A stretch of DNA of 64,000 bases from Kineosporia rhizophila (GTDB lineage: Bacteria; Actinomycetota; Actinomycetes; Actinomycetales; Kineosporiaceae), in contig NZ_JAJSOH010000026.1 of the NCBI RefSeq assembly GCF_021277265.1, forward strand, positions 1-64,000, read 5' to 3'. Position 1 is the first letter of the stretch. Each line of letters opens with the position of its first letter. The notes beneath the pieces were generated by a model. The model did no database searches. It worked only from the letters and a program-made list of their open reading frames with translations, and was not told the origin of the DNA. The position numbers were made by a program, and so were the translations under genes. Positions 31,928 to 41,015 of the stretch are shown piece after piece.

Positions 31928-33283
31928 TCAGGCTCGCAGGCCCAGCCTCACCAGCAGGGCCGCCGCCAGGCACACCCCGGCATTCACCGCGATGGCCAGA
32001 TGCAGACCGTTCAGCAGTTCCACCGAAGCACCGGCCACCACCACGGCCGACAGCACCGGCGTGCCCAGCGTGATGCCGACCTGCTGGCTCATGGTCACCA
32101 GCCCCGTGGCCAGGCCCTGCTCATGGTCGGGCAGTCCACTTGTGGCCGTGGTCACGTAACCCACGATCGCCACCAGATTCGCCACACCGCCCACGAAAAC
32201 CAACAGCAGCAGCGGAATCACCCAAGCACGATCGGGCCCGGCGAACACCAGCGGCAGCGTGGCCGCCCCCTGCACCACGAAGCCGAACGTCAAACCTCGG
32301 CGTAGCCCGACCCTGGCGAAAATCCGAGGCGCGAGCAGCCCGCCCAGCACAGTGCCCACCCCGAGCACACCGAACACGGCCCCCGCGGCCAGAGCCGAAA
32401 TGCCAAGCACGTCCTGCAGATAGAGGGTGAGCAGGAAGACCAGCGAGGTCTCAGCGGCGAAGGCCAGCGCTCCGGCCAGGTTTCCGACGGCAGTCGGTCG
32501 CCGGCGCAGCATGGCCAGGGCGATCAGCGGCTGAGCGGAACGGCTTTCGATCCAGAGAAACAGCAGACAAAGGACGCCCGCGGTCACCAAAGCAGTCCAG
32601 GTGGGTGTGGCGGTCCAGCCGCTTTCGCCGGCGCTGCTGGCACCGAGCACGAGGGCGACCAGCGCACCGGTGGCCAGCAGCGCGCCCGGCAGATCGAGCC
32701 GCACGCCGGCGGACCGAATCTGATCCTTCGGCAGCACCCGTGGCGCGACCGCCAGCACGGCCACCGCCACGATCACGTTGAGGAAGAAGGCCCAGCGCCA
32801 GCTCAGGGTGTCGGTGAGCAGGCCGCCCAGCATGGCTCCGGTGGTGAACCCGCCAGCCATCAGCGCACCGTTGAGCCCGAGCGCCCGGTCCCGCGCCGGT
32901 CCCTCGGGGAACCCGGTGGTGAGCAGCGACAACGCGGCCGGGGTGACCATGGCCGTGGCCACGCCCTGGGCCGCTCGGGCGGCCAGCAGCACGAACGCGG
33001 TCTGGGCCAGCCCGCCGGCCAGGGACGAGACACCGAGCAGCACCATGCCGAGCAGGAAGATCCGGCGTCGGCCGAGCAGGTCGCACACCCGGCCGAAGAA
33101 CAGCGTCAGCCCGGCGGCGCAGAGCGCGTAGCTGGTGGCGATCCATTGCAGGTCAGCTGTTTCCAGGCCGATGTCCCGGCCGATCACCGGTAGAGCGACG
33201 TTGAGCACGGAGAAGTCGACGGCGAGGGTGAAGCCCGCGGTGAGCAGGACCGGGAGAGTCGCCCGGGGCGAGGTTCGAAGCAT
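31928..33283 (-). CDS. MFS multidrug exporter, DHA2 type
   Basis: 451-residue inner membrane protein with about 14 predicted transmembrane helices. It has the MFS loop motif GRVCDLLGRRRIF between helices 2 and 3, NVALPVIGRDIG near the start, and a GFTTGAMLGGLLTD motif C in helix 5, typical of proton-driven drug antiporters. ATG 33283 begins the conserved part. It is divergently transcribed from an XRE regulator across a palindrome, implying that the regulator controls it. Confidence 0.88.
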   Translation of the reverse strand: MLRTSPRATLPVLLTAGFTLAVDFSVLNVALPVIGRDIGLETADLQWIATSYALCAAGLTLFFGRVCDLLGRRRIFLLGMVLLGVSSLAGGLAQTAFVLLAARAAQGVATAMVTPAALSLLTTGFPEGPARDRALGLNGALMAGGFTTGAMLGGLLTDTLSWRWAFFLNVIVAVAVLAVAPRVLPKDQIRSAGVRLDLPGALLATGALVALVLGASSAGESGWTATPTWTALVTAGVLCLLFLWIESRSAQPLIALAMLRRRPTAVGNLAGALAFAAETSLVFLLTLYLQDVLGISALAAGAVFGVLGVGTVLGGLLAPRIFARVGLRRGLTFGFVVQGAATLPLVFAGPDRAWVIPLLLLVFVGGVANLVAIVGYVTTATSGLPDHEQGLATGLVTMSQQVGITLGTPVLSAVVVAGASVELLNGLHLAIAVNAGVCLAAALLVRLGLRA

Positions 33284-33345
33284 GCGACCAACGCTGGCGC
33301 CCGGCCCCGAAGGCAACCAGCCACCGGCACAGCCGACGCACCCGC

Positions 33346-33370
33346 TGCCTGACCTTCACAGGGTCAGGCA
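33346..33370. promoter_or_regulatory. Operator-like palindrome between MFS and XRE genes
   Basis: TGCCTGACC (33346-33354) and GGTCAGGCA (33362-33370) are perfect 9-bp arms with a 7-bp spacer. It lies 30 bp before the XRE start and 62 bp before the MFS start. It is a good candidate for the XRE regulator's site. Confidence 0.6.
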
Positions 33371-33400
33371 CGCCGCCCGCGCCTGCCGCACACTGGTTCC

Positions 33401-34258
33401 GTGCCGACCGTCCATGATGCCCGTGACCTGGGCGACTTCCTGCGCACCCGTCGGGCCGGCATCTCGCCGGACGAGGCCGGCCTGACCAGTTACGGCACCC
33501 GCCGAGTGCCCGGCCTGCGCCGAGAAGAACTGGCCCAGCTCGCCGGGATCTCCACCGCCTACTACACAAGGCTCGAACAGGGGCAGTCCCAGGCCGCGTC
33601 GGACGCGATCATCGAGTCCCTGGCCCGGGCGCTACGCCTGACCCCCGACGAGCGGGCCCACCTGTTCGAACTGGCCCGCCCTCGCCCGGCCGACCGCCGC
33701 CGACCTCCGAAGCCGGAACACGCCGGACCGGGCGTGGTGCAGTTACTCGAAGCCATGCACGACGTACCCGCACTTGTGCTGGGACGGCACAACGACGTCC
33801 TCAGTTGGAACGCTCTTGGCCACGCCCTGCTGGCCGGCCACCTCGACCGACAGGCCCCCGACGCCGCCGGCCCCGACCGCCCCAACCTGACCAGGATGCT
33901 CTTCCTCGACGCGCACACCCGCGAACTGCACCGCGACTGGGCCGACGAGGCAGCGACGTCGGTGGCCTCCCTGCGCTACGTCGCCGCGCACCACCCGGAC
34001 GATCCGGCCCTGGCCGCGCTGATCGGCGAACTCAGCCTGCACAGCCCGGAGTTCGCCGCTCTGTGGGCCCGCCATCAGGTGCGCCTGTGCTCCAGCGGCA
34101 CCCGCCGGCTGCATCACCCTGTGGTCGGTGATCTCGACCTGAGCTTCGAGGTGCTGCACCTGCCCGACGCCACCGGCGTTCGCCTGCTCACCCACACCGC
34201 GGCGCCCGGTAGCGCGACGGCCCAGGGTCTCGCCCTGCTGAACTTTCATACGCTTTGA
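33401..34258 (+). CDS. XRE-family regulator with MmyB-like ligand domain
   Basis: 285 residues. The N-terminal helix-turn-helix reads GLRREELAQLAGISTAYYTRLEQGQSQAAS, then SLARALRLTPDERAHLFELA, the usual end of this domain. The C-terminal domain (VLGRHNDVLSWNALGHALL) is the PAS-like MmyB sensor that binds fatty-acid-type ligands in related proteins. GTG 33401 is the start. Its divergent position relative to the MFS exporter suggests local control of efflux. Confidence 0.87.
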   Translation: MPTVHDARDLGDFLRTRRAGISPDEAGLTSYGTRRVPGLRREELAQLAGISTAYYTRLEQGQSQAASDAIIESLARALRLTPDERAHLFELARPRPADRRRPPKPEHAGPGVVQLLEAMHDVPALVLGRHNDVLSWNALGHALLAGHLDRQAPDAAGPDRPNLTRMLFLDAHTRELHRDWADEAATSVASLRYVAAHHPDDPALAALIGELSLHSPEFAALWARHQVRLCSSGTRRLHHPVVGDLDLSFEVLHLPDATGVRLLTHTAAPGSATAQGLALLNFHTL

Positions 34259-34267
34259 AAGTTCAGG

Positions 34268-34286
34268 TTAGGTAAGGCTAAGCTCT
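34268..34286 (+). promoter_or_regulatory. DtxR/IdeR-type iron box
   Basis: TTAGGTAAGGCTAAGCTCT matches the actinobacterial iron-box pattern TTAGGTTAGGCTAACCTAA in its left two thirds. It stands 48 bp before the siderophore-binding protein start, where iron-loaded DtxR/IdeR would block transcription. Confidence 0.7.
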
Positions 34287-34334
34287 CAGGTCGCAGGGAA
34301 GCCCTCGCCCCTGCCCCTAGAGAGGAACCATCAC

Positions 34335-35363
34335 GTGAGAACACGCACCGGCCTGGTCGCCCTGATCGCCGCGGCCGCCCTGGCCCTGAGCGCCTGCGGC
34401 GGATCGGACTCGGGCTCGGACGAGGAGGCCGCGGCCCAGTCCGGCGCCGCCACCTTCGAGCCGGTCACCATCAAGCACGCCCTGGGCACCGCGGAGATCA
34501 CGGAGAAGCCGGAGCGGATCGTCACCCTCGGCCAGGGCTCCACCGAGACCGCGATCGCGCTGGGCACCGTGCCGGTCGGGATCGAGGAGTACCCCTGGGG
34601 CAGCGACGACACGGGCTACCTGCCCTGGATCCACGAAGCGGTGACCGAGCGCGGCGCCGAGCTGCCCGAGCAGTTCACCGGCAGCACCGAGCTGGACGTC
34701 GAGGCGATCGTCGAGCTGGAGCCCGACCTGATCCTGGCTCCCTGGTCGGGAGTCACGCAGGAGCAGTACGACCTGCTCAAGGACGTGGCGCCGACCGTCG
34801 CGTACCCGAAGCTGCCCTGGACCATCACCTGGGACGAGCAGATCAAGACGATCGGCCAGGCGATGGGGCGCAGCGCCGACGCCGAGAAGCTGATCGCCGA
34901 CGTGAAGAAGCAGCTGGCCGAAGCGGCGAACCCGGCCTACAAGGACATCACCTTCTCGTACATCTACAACAGCGGCCCGGGCACGCTCGGCGTGTTCTAC
35001 CCCGGTGAGCAGCGGGTGGCCATGGTCAGCGCGCTCGGCCTGACCGTCGACCCGGTGGTGGACACCCTGGGCGAGTGGGAGGTCGAGGGCACCGACTCGG
35101 CCGCGATCGGCCTGGAGAACGCCGACAAGCTCAAGGACTCGGACCTGATCTTCACGTTCTACTCGGACGAGGCCAACCGCAAGGAGATCGAGGGGCAGAA
35201 GCTGTACAAGCAGATCCCGGCGATCCAGCGGGGTTCGGTGGTGGCGCCGACCGACCAGCCGTTCGTCACGGCGTCCTCGATCATCAACCCGCTGACCGTG
35301 CCGTGGACCCTGGAGCGGTTCACCCCGCTGATCGACGAGGCCGTCGCGAAGCTCGACCGTTGA
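34335..35363 (+). CDS. Iron-siderophore ABC transporter substrate-binding lipoprotein
   Basis: 342-residue FepB/FhuD-class binding protein. The signal peptide ends in a lipobox LSAC with Cys21 as lipidation site, so it is anchored outside the membrane. The fold is typical: RIVTLGQGSTETAIALGTVPVGIEE at the start, ELEPDLILAPWSGVTQEQYDLL, and TVPWTLERFTPLIDEAV at the end. GTG 34335 follows AGAGGA at 9 nt. It is the first gene of a four-gene importer operon with overlapping junctions, under an iron box. Confidence 0.92.
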   Translation: MRTRTGLVALIAAAALALSACGGSDSGSDEEAAAQSGAATFEPVTIKHALGTAEITEKPERIVTLGQGSTETAIALGTVPVGIEEYPWGSDDTGYLPWIHEAVTERGAELPEQFTGSTELDVEAIVELEPDLILAPWSGVTQEQYDLLKDVAPTVAYPKLPWTITWDEQIKTIGQAMGRSADAEKLIADVKKQLAEAANPAYKDITFSYIYNSGPGTLGVFYPGEQRVAMVSALGLTVDPVVDTLGEWEVEGTDSAAIGLENADKLKDSDLIFTFYSDEANRKEIEGQKLYKQIPAIQRGSVVAPTDQPFVTASSIINPLTVPWTLERFTPLIDEAVAKLDR

Positions 35364-36349
35364 GCAAGGTGCGGGGCTCCCTGGTTGTTCTGGGAGCACT
35401 CGCCGGGCTGGCCGCCGCTTCGGTGGCCAGCCTGTTCCTCGGCGGGAAGGTGACCGACCCGGGTGCCGTGCTGGGCGTGCTCACCGGCACCCCCGATCCG
35501 TACCTGGAAGCCGTTCTCGACGCCCGGTTCGCGCGAACGGTGATGGGAGCCCTGGTCGGCTGCGCCCTGGCGGTCGCCGGCGTGGTCATCCAGGGCATCA
35601 CCCGTAACCCGCTCGGCGATCCCGGGCTGCTGGGCGTGACCGTCGGCGCATCTGCGGCGATGGTCACGGCCGCCGCCGTCAGTGGGGCCGGCTTCGGCGC
35701 CGGCTCGATCTGGGTGGCGATGGTCGGCGCCCTGCTGACCGTGCTGCTGGTCTACACCGTGGGCGGCCGTTCCGCCTCCGGCAGTGTGGTGACTCTGCTG
35801 CTCACCGGAGCCGTGGTGTCGGCCGTGCTCAGCGCCTACATCGAGGCCATGACGCTGACCAACCCGAAAGTGTTCGACTCGTTCCGCTTCTGGGTGATCG
35901 GTGCGCTCGGCGGGCGCGACCTGGAGGTTGCCGCCTCGATCGCACCGGCCCTCATCGTCGGACTACTGCTCGCGATGGTCCTCGCCCCCTCGCTGAACAA
36001 CCTTGCTCTGGGCGAAGACGTAGCCACCTCGCTCGGTACGCCGGTGGCGCTGGTCCGGGCCGGCGGCATCCTGGCCGCAGCTCTGCTCAGTGCTGCTGGC
36101 ACGGCGGCCGTCGGGCCGATCGCCTTCGTCGGGCTGGCCGTGCCCCACCTCGCCCGTTCCCTGGCCGGGAGCGATCACCGCTGGCAAATCCCGGTGGCCG
36201 CCCTGCTCGGGGGAATGTTGCTGATCGTGGCCGACATCCTGGGCCGGATCGTCGCTCGCCCCGAGGAGATCATGGTCGGCATCGTCACCGCGCTGCTGGG
36301 CGCCCCGTTCCTGCTCCTGGCCGTACGCCGAGGGTGGGCGGCCCGATGA
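35360..36349 (+). CDS. Siderophore ABC transporter permease 1 (FecCD)
   Basis: 329-residue permease of the FecCD family with about nine membrane helices. Conserved parts are RFARTVMGALVGCALAVAGVVIQGITRNPLGDPGLLGV and AAVGPIAFVGLAVPHLAR, the coupling region for the ATPase. The start is TTG 35360 overlapping the previous TGA (TTGA), or GTG 35369; neither has a clear ribosome site. It overlaps permease 2 by 4 nt. Confidence 0.88.
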   Translation: MSKVRGSLVVLGALAGLAAASVASLFLGGKVTDPGAVLGVLTGTPDPYLEAVLDARFARTVMGALVGCALAVAGVVIQGITRNPLGDPGLLGVTVGASAAMVTAAAVSGAGFGAGSIWVAMVGALLTVLLVYTVGGRSASGSVVTLLLTGAVVSAVLSAYIEAMTLTNPKVFDSFRFWVIGALGGRDLEVAASIAPALIVGLLLAMVLAPSLNNLALGEDVATSLGTPVALVRAGGILAAALLSAAGTAAVGPIAFVGLAVPHLARSLAGSDHRWQIPVAALLGGMLLIVADILGRIVARPEEIMVGIVTALLGAPFLLLAVRRGWAAR

Positions 36350-37365
36350 TCGCTCGTCTCGGCTCACGAGTAGCCATCCCCGTACATCGCTCGGCCCTGA
36401 TCTACAGCCTGTGCACACTTTTCGCAGTGCTGGCCGTTGGGGTGGCCACGCTGTCGCTCGGGCGCCTGGGCATCTCTCCGGCCGATCTGCCCTCTGCACT
36501 GACCGGCGGTGCCGAAGGAAAGACCAAGTTCGTGCTGGAACGTCTGCGCGGACCCCGACTGGCCACGGCAATGCTGGCCGGGGCCTTGCTCGGGCTCTCC
36601 GGCACCCTGTTCCAGAGTGTCACCCGCAATCCCCTGGGCAGCCCGGACGTGATCGGTCTGGGCGCCGGAGCCGGTGCGGGAGTAGCCATCTCGTCACTCA
36701 TGTTCACCGGCATCCCCACGCCGGTCGGGGCCGTGCTCGGCGCCGGAGCCGCCACGCTGATCGTCTATCTCTGCACCGGCATGGGTTTCCGCTCCCCCAC
36801 CCGCACGATCATCGCGGGTATCGGGGTGGCGGCGATGGCCTACGCGGTCACCCAGTACGTGGTGAGCGTCAAATTACGGGACGCGGCGGCCCAGTTGGCT
36901 GCCTACCTGGTCGGATCGCTCAATGCGGCGAACGTCGACGACTTCCTGGTCAGCGGGGTCGTCCTGCTGGTGGTGCTGCCGTTGGCGATGACGCTGCCCG
37001 CCGCGATCCGGATGATGGAGATGGGCGACGACACAGCGGCCGGGCTGGGCATCGATCCGGACCGTACGCGTACGGCCGCGATCCTGCTGTCGGTCGTGGC
37101 GGCCGGCGCTGCCGTGGCCGCGGCCGGTCCCGTCTCGTTCGTCGCTCTCACCGCACCTCAAATTGCCCGTCGGGTGGTTCGTTCCGCCGATGTCGGCGTG
37201 CTCCCGGCCGCTCTCACCGGTGCGCTGATCATGGTCGTCGCCGACTTGGCCGCACAACAGGTGCCGTTCGTCGAAGGCTTGCCCGTAGGCGTCCTCACGC
37301 TTGGGGTCGGTGGTTGCTATCTGGGGTACCTGCTGCTGAGCGAGCACAAGAAAGGACGTTTGTGA
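36346..37365 (+). CDS. Siderophore ABC transporter permease 2 (FecCD)
   Basis: 339-residue second FecCD permease. Diagnostic regions are RLRGPRLATAMLAGALLGLSGTLFQSVTRNPLGSPDVIGL and AAAGPVSFVALTAPQIAR. With permease 1 it forms the membrane channel. ATG 36346 overlaps the stop of permease 1 (ATGA), and its TGA overlaps the ATPase GTG. Confidence 0.9.
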   Translation: MIARLGSRVAIPVHRSALIYSLCTLFAVLAVGVATLSLGRLGISPADLPSALTGGAEGKTKFVLERLRGPRLATAMLAGALLGLSGTLFQSVTRNPLGSPDVIGLGAGAGAGVAISSLMFTGIPTPVGAVLGAGAATLIVYLCTGMGFRSPTRTIIAGIGVAAMAYAVTQYVVSVKLRDAAAQLAAYLVGSLNAANVDDFLVSGVVLLVVLPLAMTLPAAIRMMEMGDDTAAGLGIDPDRTRTAAILLSVVAAGAAVAAAGPVSFVALTAPQIARRVVRSADVGVLPAALTGALIMVVADLAAQQVPFVEGLPVGVLTLGVGGCYLGYLLLSEHKKGRL

Positions 37366-38174
37366 GCCTGTCACTGGAGAACGTGACACTTGGGTACGGC
37401 GGGCCGGCTGTGGTGCGCGACCTGACCCTGGCCGTGCCGGAAGGTGAGTTCACCGCGGTGATCGGCCCCAACGGGTGCGGTAAGTCGACGGTGCTCAAGG
37501 CTTTGGCCCGCACCCTGCGACCGACTTCAGGGCGGGTTGAGCTCGACGGCCACGAACTGCGTTCCCTGCGGCCGAAAGCCGTTGCCCGACGGGTCGCGGC
37601 GCTGCCCCAGCATCCGATCGCGCCTGAGTCGCTGCGGGTGCGGGATCTGGTTGCCCGCGGCCGTCATCCGTACCATTCGCTGCTGCGCCAGTGGCTACCG
37701 GGCGACGCGGGCATCGTGTCCGATGCGATGACCGCGACCGGGGTCACGGCGTATGCCGACCGACTGCTGACCGACCTTTCCGGCGGTCAGCGGCAGCGGG
37801 TCTGGATCGCCATGGTGCTGGCCCAGCAGACCCAGTACGTGCTGCTCGACGAGCCCACGTCGTTCCTCGACCTGGCTCATCAGGTCGAACTGCTGCACCT
37901 GTGCCAGGACATGCGCGCCGACGGCCGCACAGTGCTGGCCGTGCTGCACGACATCAACCAGGCCGCGCGCTACGCCTCACATCTGGTGGTGATGTCCGAT
38001 GGTGAGGTGGTGGCCTCGGGGGCGCCGGCCGACGTGCTGAGCGAGCAGTTGGTCCGGGACGTGTTCGGGGTGGACGGTGTGGTGGGTACCGACTCCGAGA
38101 GCAGCACCCCCATGGTCACCGTCCGGGCGCGTTCTGCTGCTGGTCGCGCTGCAGCTGATCGCGTTCGGCCTTGA
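37362..38174 (+). CDS. Siderophore ABC transporter ATPase
   Basis: 270-residue FepC/FhuC-like ATPase. Walker A GPNGCGKST, Q-loop LPQH, signature LSGGQRQRVWIAMVLAQ, Walker B YVLLDEPTSFLDL and switch His VLHDINQAARY are all present. GTG 37362 has AAAGGA upstream and overlaps the permease stop. The last 59 bp overlap the 3' end of the convergent GbsR-type gene, so antisense effects are possible. Confidence 0.93.
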   Translation: MSLSLENVTLGYGGPAVVRDLTLAVPEGEFTAVIGPNGCGKSTVLKALARTLRPTSGRVELDGHELRSLRPKAVARRVAALPQHPIAPESLRVRDLVARGRHPYHSLLRQWLPGDAGIVSDAMTATGVTAYADRLLTDLSGGQRQRVWIAMVLAQQTQYVLLDEPTSFLDLAHQVELLHLCQDMRADGRTVLAVLHDINQAARYASHLVVMSDGEVVASGAPADVLSEQLVRDVFGVDGVVGTDSESSTPMVTVRARSAAGRAAADRVRP

Positions 38175-38634
38175 TCCGGGCCCACTCGCTGCCCAGCCGC
38201 GAATCGATCAGCCAGCTCATGTAGTCGCGCATGTTCCGCACCCGCTGCCAGGCCACCCCGCCCTCCCGCACGTGCGGCAGCGTCTCCACGGCCAGTTGCA
38301 GCTGGCTGGTCAGGTACTCCTGCTCACGCTCGAGGAATCCGGCCCAGACGTCCTCGTCCATCACGAAATAGTGCGAGCGCTCGCCGGATCTGCGCACCCG
38401 GCGCACGAAACCCCGCTCCACCAGCGCCCGGGTGTACGACGACACCGAGCCCGCACTGATCTGCAGCTGCTGGGACAGCTCCTGCGGGCTCACCCCGTCC
38501 GACTCGTCCACCAGCAGGTAGCCGGCGATCAGGCCCTCGATCCGGGATGCGCCGGTGGCGGCCCACGAGTCGGCGAAACGCTCGACGAACTGCCGCATCT
38601 GAAGGTCTGCGGGGCTGTCTTCCGGAGACTGCAT
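38116..38634 (-). CDS. GbsR/MarR-type regulator
   Basis: 172-residue winged-helix regulator. The recognition segment is VSPQELSQQLQISAGSVSSYTRALVERGFVRRVRRSGERSHYFVMDED, characteristic of the GbsR-like branch. ATG 38634 lies 33 bp from the divergent SDR start, so it probably controls that gene and itself from the short gap, which contains the direct repeat ACTG-AAAT-ACTG (minus strand). Its 3' end overlaps the siderophore ATPase by 59 bp. Confidence 0.82.
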   Translation of the reverse strand: MQSPEDSPADLQMRQFVERFADSWAATGASRIEGLIAGYLLVDESDGVSPQELSQQLQISAGSVSSYTRALVERGFVRRVRRSGERSHYFVMDEDVWAGFLEREQEYLTSQLQLAVETLPHVREGGVAWQRVRNMRDYMSWLIDSRLGSEWARIKAERDQLQRDQQQNAPGR

Positions 38635-38667
38635 GACAACAGTATTTCAGTAAGGCAGGATGGAGGC

Positions 38668-39579
38668 ATGACGACCCTTCAGGGCAAGGTGGCTCTGGTG
38701 GCGGGGGCCACCCGCGGCGCCGGTCGCGGTATCGCGGTAGAGCTGGGCGCGGCCGGGGCAACGGTCTACGTCACCGGCCGCACCACCCGTTCGCAGGCCT
38801 CGGAGTACCAGCGGCCCGAGACCATCGAAGAGACGGCCGAGCTGGTCACGGCCGCCGGCGGCACCGGGATCGCCGTTCCCACAGACCATCTCGACCAGGC
38901 CGCGGTCGAGTCACTGGTCGCGCAGATCCGCGCCGCCCACGGGCAGCTCGACGTTCTGGTCAACGACATCTGGGGCGGTGAGCTGCTGTTCGAGTGGGAC
39001 AAGGCGGTCTGGGAGCACGACCTGGACAAGGGCCTGCGCCTGCTCCGCCTGGCCGTCGACACGCACCTGATCACCGCCCACTTCGCCCTGCCGCTGCTGA
39101 TCAGCAGGCCGGGCGGGCTCCTGGTCGAGGTCACCGACGGCACCACCGCGTACAACGCCACCAACTACCGGCTCAACCCGTTCTACGACCTGGCCAAGGT
39201 CGCGGTGAACCGGATGGGCTGGTCCCACTCGCGCGACCTGCGCAAGCACGGCTGCCTGGCGGTCTCGCTCACCCCCGGCTGGATGCGCTCGGAGATGATG
39301 CTGGAGCACTTCTCGGTCACCGAAGAGACCTGGCGCGACGCGCTGGCCACCGAGCCGCACTTCGCCATCTCGGAGACCCCCCGTTTCACCGGCCGCGCGG
39401 TCGCGGCCCTGGCTGCCGATCCCGACCGGGCCCGCTGGAACGGTGAGTCGCTCTCCAGCGGGCAGCTCGCCCAGGTGTACGGGTTCGACGACCTCGACGG
39501 CTCCCGACCTGACGCCTGGCGCTACATCGTCGAGGTGCAGGACGCGGGCAGACCGGCCGACGTCACAGGCTACCGCTGA
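38668..39579 (+). CDS. SDR family oxidoreductase
   Basis: 303-residue Rossmann-fold oxidoreductase. The cofactor motif is GATRGAGRGIAVELG, followed by VTGRTTR, which suggests NADP preference. The NAG motif is altered to VNDIWGG. The catalytic region is EVTDGTTAYN then NPFYDLAKVAVNRM, where Tyr-x3-Lys is kept. The last 60 residues are an extended substrate lid. ATG 38668 follows GGAGG. It is divergent from the GbsR-type regulator. Substrate unknown. Confidence 0.88.
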   Translation: MTTLQGKVALVAGATRGAGRGIAVELGAAGATVYVTGRTTRSQASEYQRPETIEETAELVTAAGGTGIAVPTDHLDQAAVESLVAQIRAAHGQLDVLVNDIWGGELLFEWDKAVWEHDLDKGLRLLRLAVDTHLITAHFALPLLISRPGGLLVEVTDGTTAYNATNYRLNPFYDLAKVAVNRMGWSHSRDLRKHGCLAVSLTPGWMRSEMMLEHFSVTEETWRDALATEPHFAISETPRFTGRAVAALAADPDRARWNGESLSSGQLAQVYGFDDLDGSRPDAWRYIVEVQDAGRPADVTGYR

Positions 39580-39585
39580 GGGTCT

Positions 39586-40158
39586 TCAGCCCGCCGAGAT
39601 CCCGCGTTCCAGTGTGCGCACCACCGTGGGCACCACGTCGAACTTGGCCATTGCGCCGCCCTGCACCTGCTCGAACGCGGTGAAACAGGTGGCCCAGAGC
39701 ATCTGCTGGATCCACTCCGCGCTCGCCTCGGCGTCGAACACGCCCTCCTGCTGACCACGTCGGATCAGCATGATCACCGGGTCCTGGTCGGTGGACAGGT
39801 TCGGCGCGGCCTTGGGCAGGATCTCGGTCAGCATGCACTTGTCCCCGAACACGAACATGATCTGGTCGCTCACCGAGGCCAGCGCCGCCACCGCCCGGCG
39901 CATCGCCTCCTGCGGGGTGCCCTGGTCGAGCCTCGCCGCAACCGTCACCTCGTCCATCGCCTCGAGGGCGTGCTCGGCCGCCGCGACCATCAGTCCCTCC
40001 CGATCGGGGAAGTAGCGGTGCAGCGTGGTGCGCCCGACCCCGGCCGCCTGAGCGATCTGCGGCAGCGTGGCGGCCCGGTCACGGGCCAGCACACTGACCG
40101 CGGCCTCGAGAATGGCCCGCTCGGTGCGGTTGCGGGTGGGCGTCGACACGTCGCTCAC
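39586..40158 (-). CDS. TetR-family regulator
   Basis: 190-residue repressor. The N-terminal helix-turn-helix is RAILEAAVSVLARDRAATLPQIAQAAGVGRTTLHRYFPDREGLM. The C-terminal ligand domain is unassigned. GTG 40158 is preferred because ATG 40206 would lie inside the operator and add 16 unsupported residues. It is divergent from a drug-type ABC exporter, and probably represses both through the palindrome at 40186-40207. Confidence 0.85.
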   Translation of the reverse strand: MSDVSTPTRNRTERAILEAAVSVLARDRAATLPQIAQAAGVGRTTLHRYFPDREGLMVAAAEHALEAMDEVTVAARLDQGTPQEAMRRAVAALASVSDQIMFVFGDKCMLTEILPKAAPNLSTDQDPVIMLIRRGQQEGVFDAEASAEWIQQMLWATCFTAFEQVQGGAMAKFDVVPTVVRTLERGISAG

Positions 40159-40185
40159 GATAGCAACGGGATGCTCGAGTTCAGT

Positions 40186-40207
40186 AATGGAGCTTTGCAG
40201 TTCCATT
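40186..40207. promoter_or_regulatory. Probable TetR operator for the ABC exporter
   Basis: AATGGA (40186-40191) and TCCATT (40202-40207) are inverted with a 10-bp spacer. The sequence AGTTCCAT occurs twice (40199-40206 and 40219-40226), giving a tandem half-site just before the ABC gene's ATG at 40230. Confidence 0.5.
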
Positions 40208-40229
40208 TATGAGGTCTAGAGTTCCATCC

Positions 40230-41015
40230 ATGAACGAGCCGATGATGGTTCAGGCCCGCGGCCTGCGTAAGACGTTCATGGTCAGACGGCAGCCGATCGA
40301 GGCCGTACGCAATGTCAGCCTCGATGTGCCCGCCGGTGGCCTGCTTGCACTGCTCGGCCCGAACGGGGCCGGTAAATCCACCACCATGCGCATGCTCACC
40401 ACTCTCCTGCCGCCCACGGCCGGTTCGGTGCACGTGGGCGGCATCGATGCCGTGGCCGAGCCCGCCCGGGCCCGGCGCCAGATCGGTTACGTGGGCCAGA
40501 AGTCCGCGGCCGGCGAGAACTACCGGGTCCGAGACGAACTCACCACTCAAGGACGCTGTTTCGGCCTGCCGGTGAACGTCGCCCGCGAGCGGGCCGACGA
40601 GGCGCTCGAGATGCTCGGGATCGCCGCGCTCGCGAATCGCATGCCCGGCACGCTCTCGGGAGGACAGAGGCGCCGGGTAGACATTGCTTTCGGCCTGGTG
40701 CACCGGCCGCGCGTGCTGTTCCTCGACGAGCCCACCACCGGCCTCGACCCGCACAGCCGGGCCGGGGTCTGGGAGCAGATCGACCGGTTGCGCGCCGAGC
40801 ACGACATGACGGTGGTGCTCACCACCCACTATCTGGACGAGGTGGAGCGGGCGGCCGGGCAGATCGTGATTGTGGACGAGGGTGAGGTGGTTGCCGAGGG
40901 AACGCCGGCCGAGCTACGGGGCCGGGTTTCGGGCAGCAGTTCGCTGGACGACGTGTTCATCGCCCTGACCGGTCGCCGGCTTCACGAGACCGGGGAGGCG
41001 TACAGCCGTGCCTAA
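40230..41015 (+). CDS. ABC exporter ATPase, DrrA type
   Basis: 261-residue ATPase of the antibiotic/daunorubicin resistance group. Walker A GPNGAGKSTTMRML, Q-loop IGYVGQKSA, signature LSGGQRRRVDIAFGLVHRP, Walker B VLFLDEPTTGLDPHSR and His TTHYLDE are intact. The C-terminal SSLDDVFIALTGR is typical of DrrA. ATG 40230 has no clear ribosome site and sits a few bases from the operator, so the mRNA may be nearly leaderless. It overlaps the permease by 8 nt. Confidence 0.92.
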   Translation: MNEPMMVQARGLRKTFMVRRQPIEAVRNVSLDVPAGGLLALLGPNGAGKSTTMRMLTTLLPPTAGSVHVGGIDAVAEPARARRQIGYVGQKSAAGENYRVRDELTTQGRCFGLPVNVARERADEALEMLGIAALANRMPGTLSGGQRRRVDIAFGLVHRPRVLFLDEPTTGLDPHSRAGVWEQIDRLRAEHDMTVVLTTHYLDEVERAAGQIVIVDEGEVVAEGTPAELRGRVSGSSSLDDVFIALTGRRLHETGEAYSRA

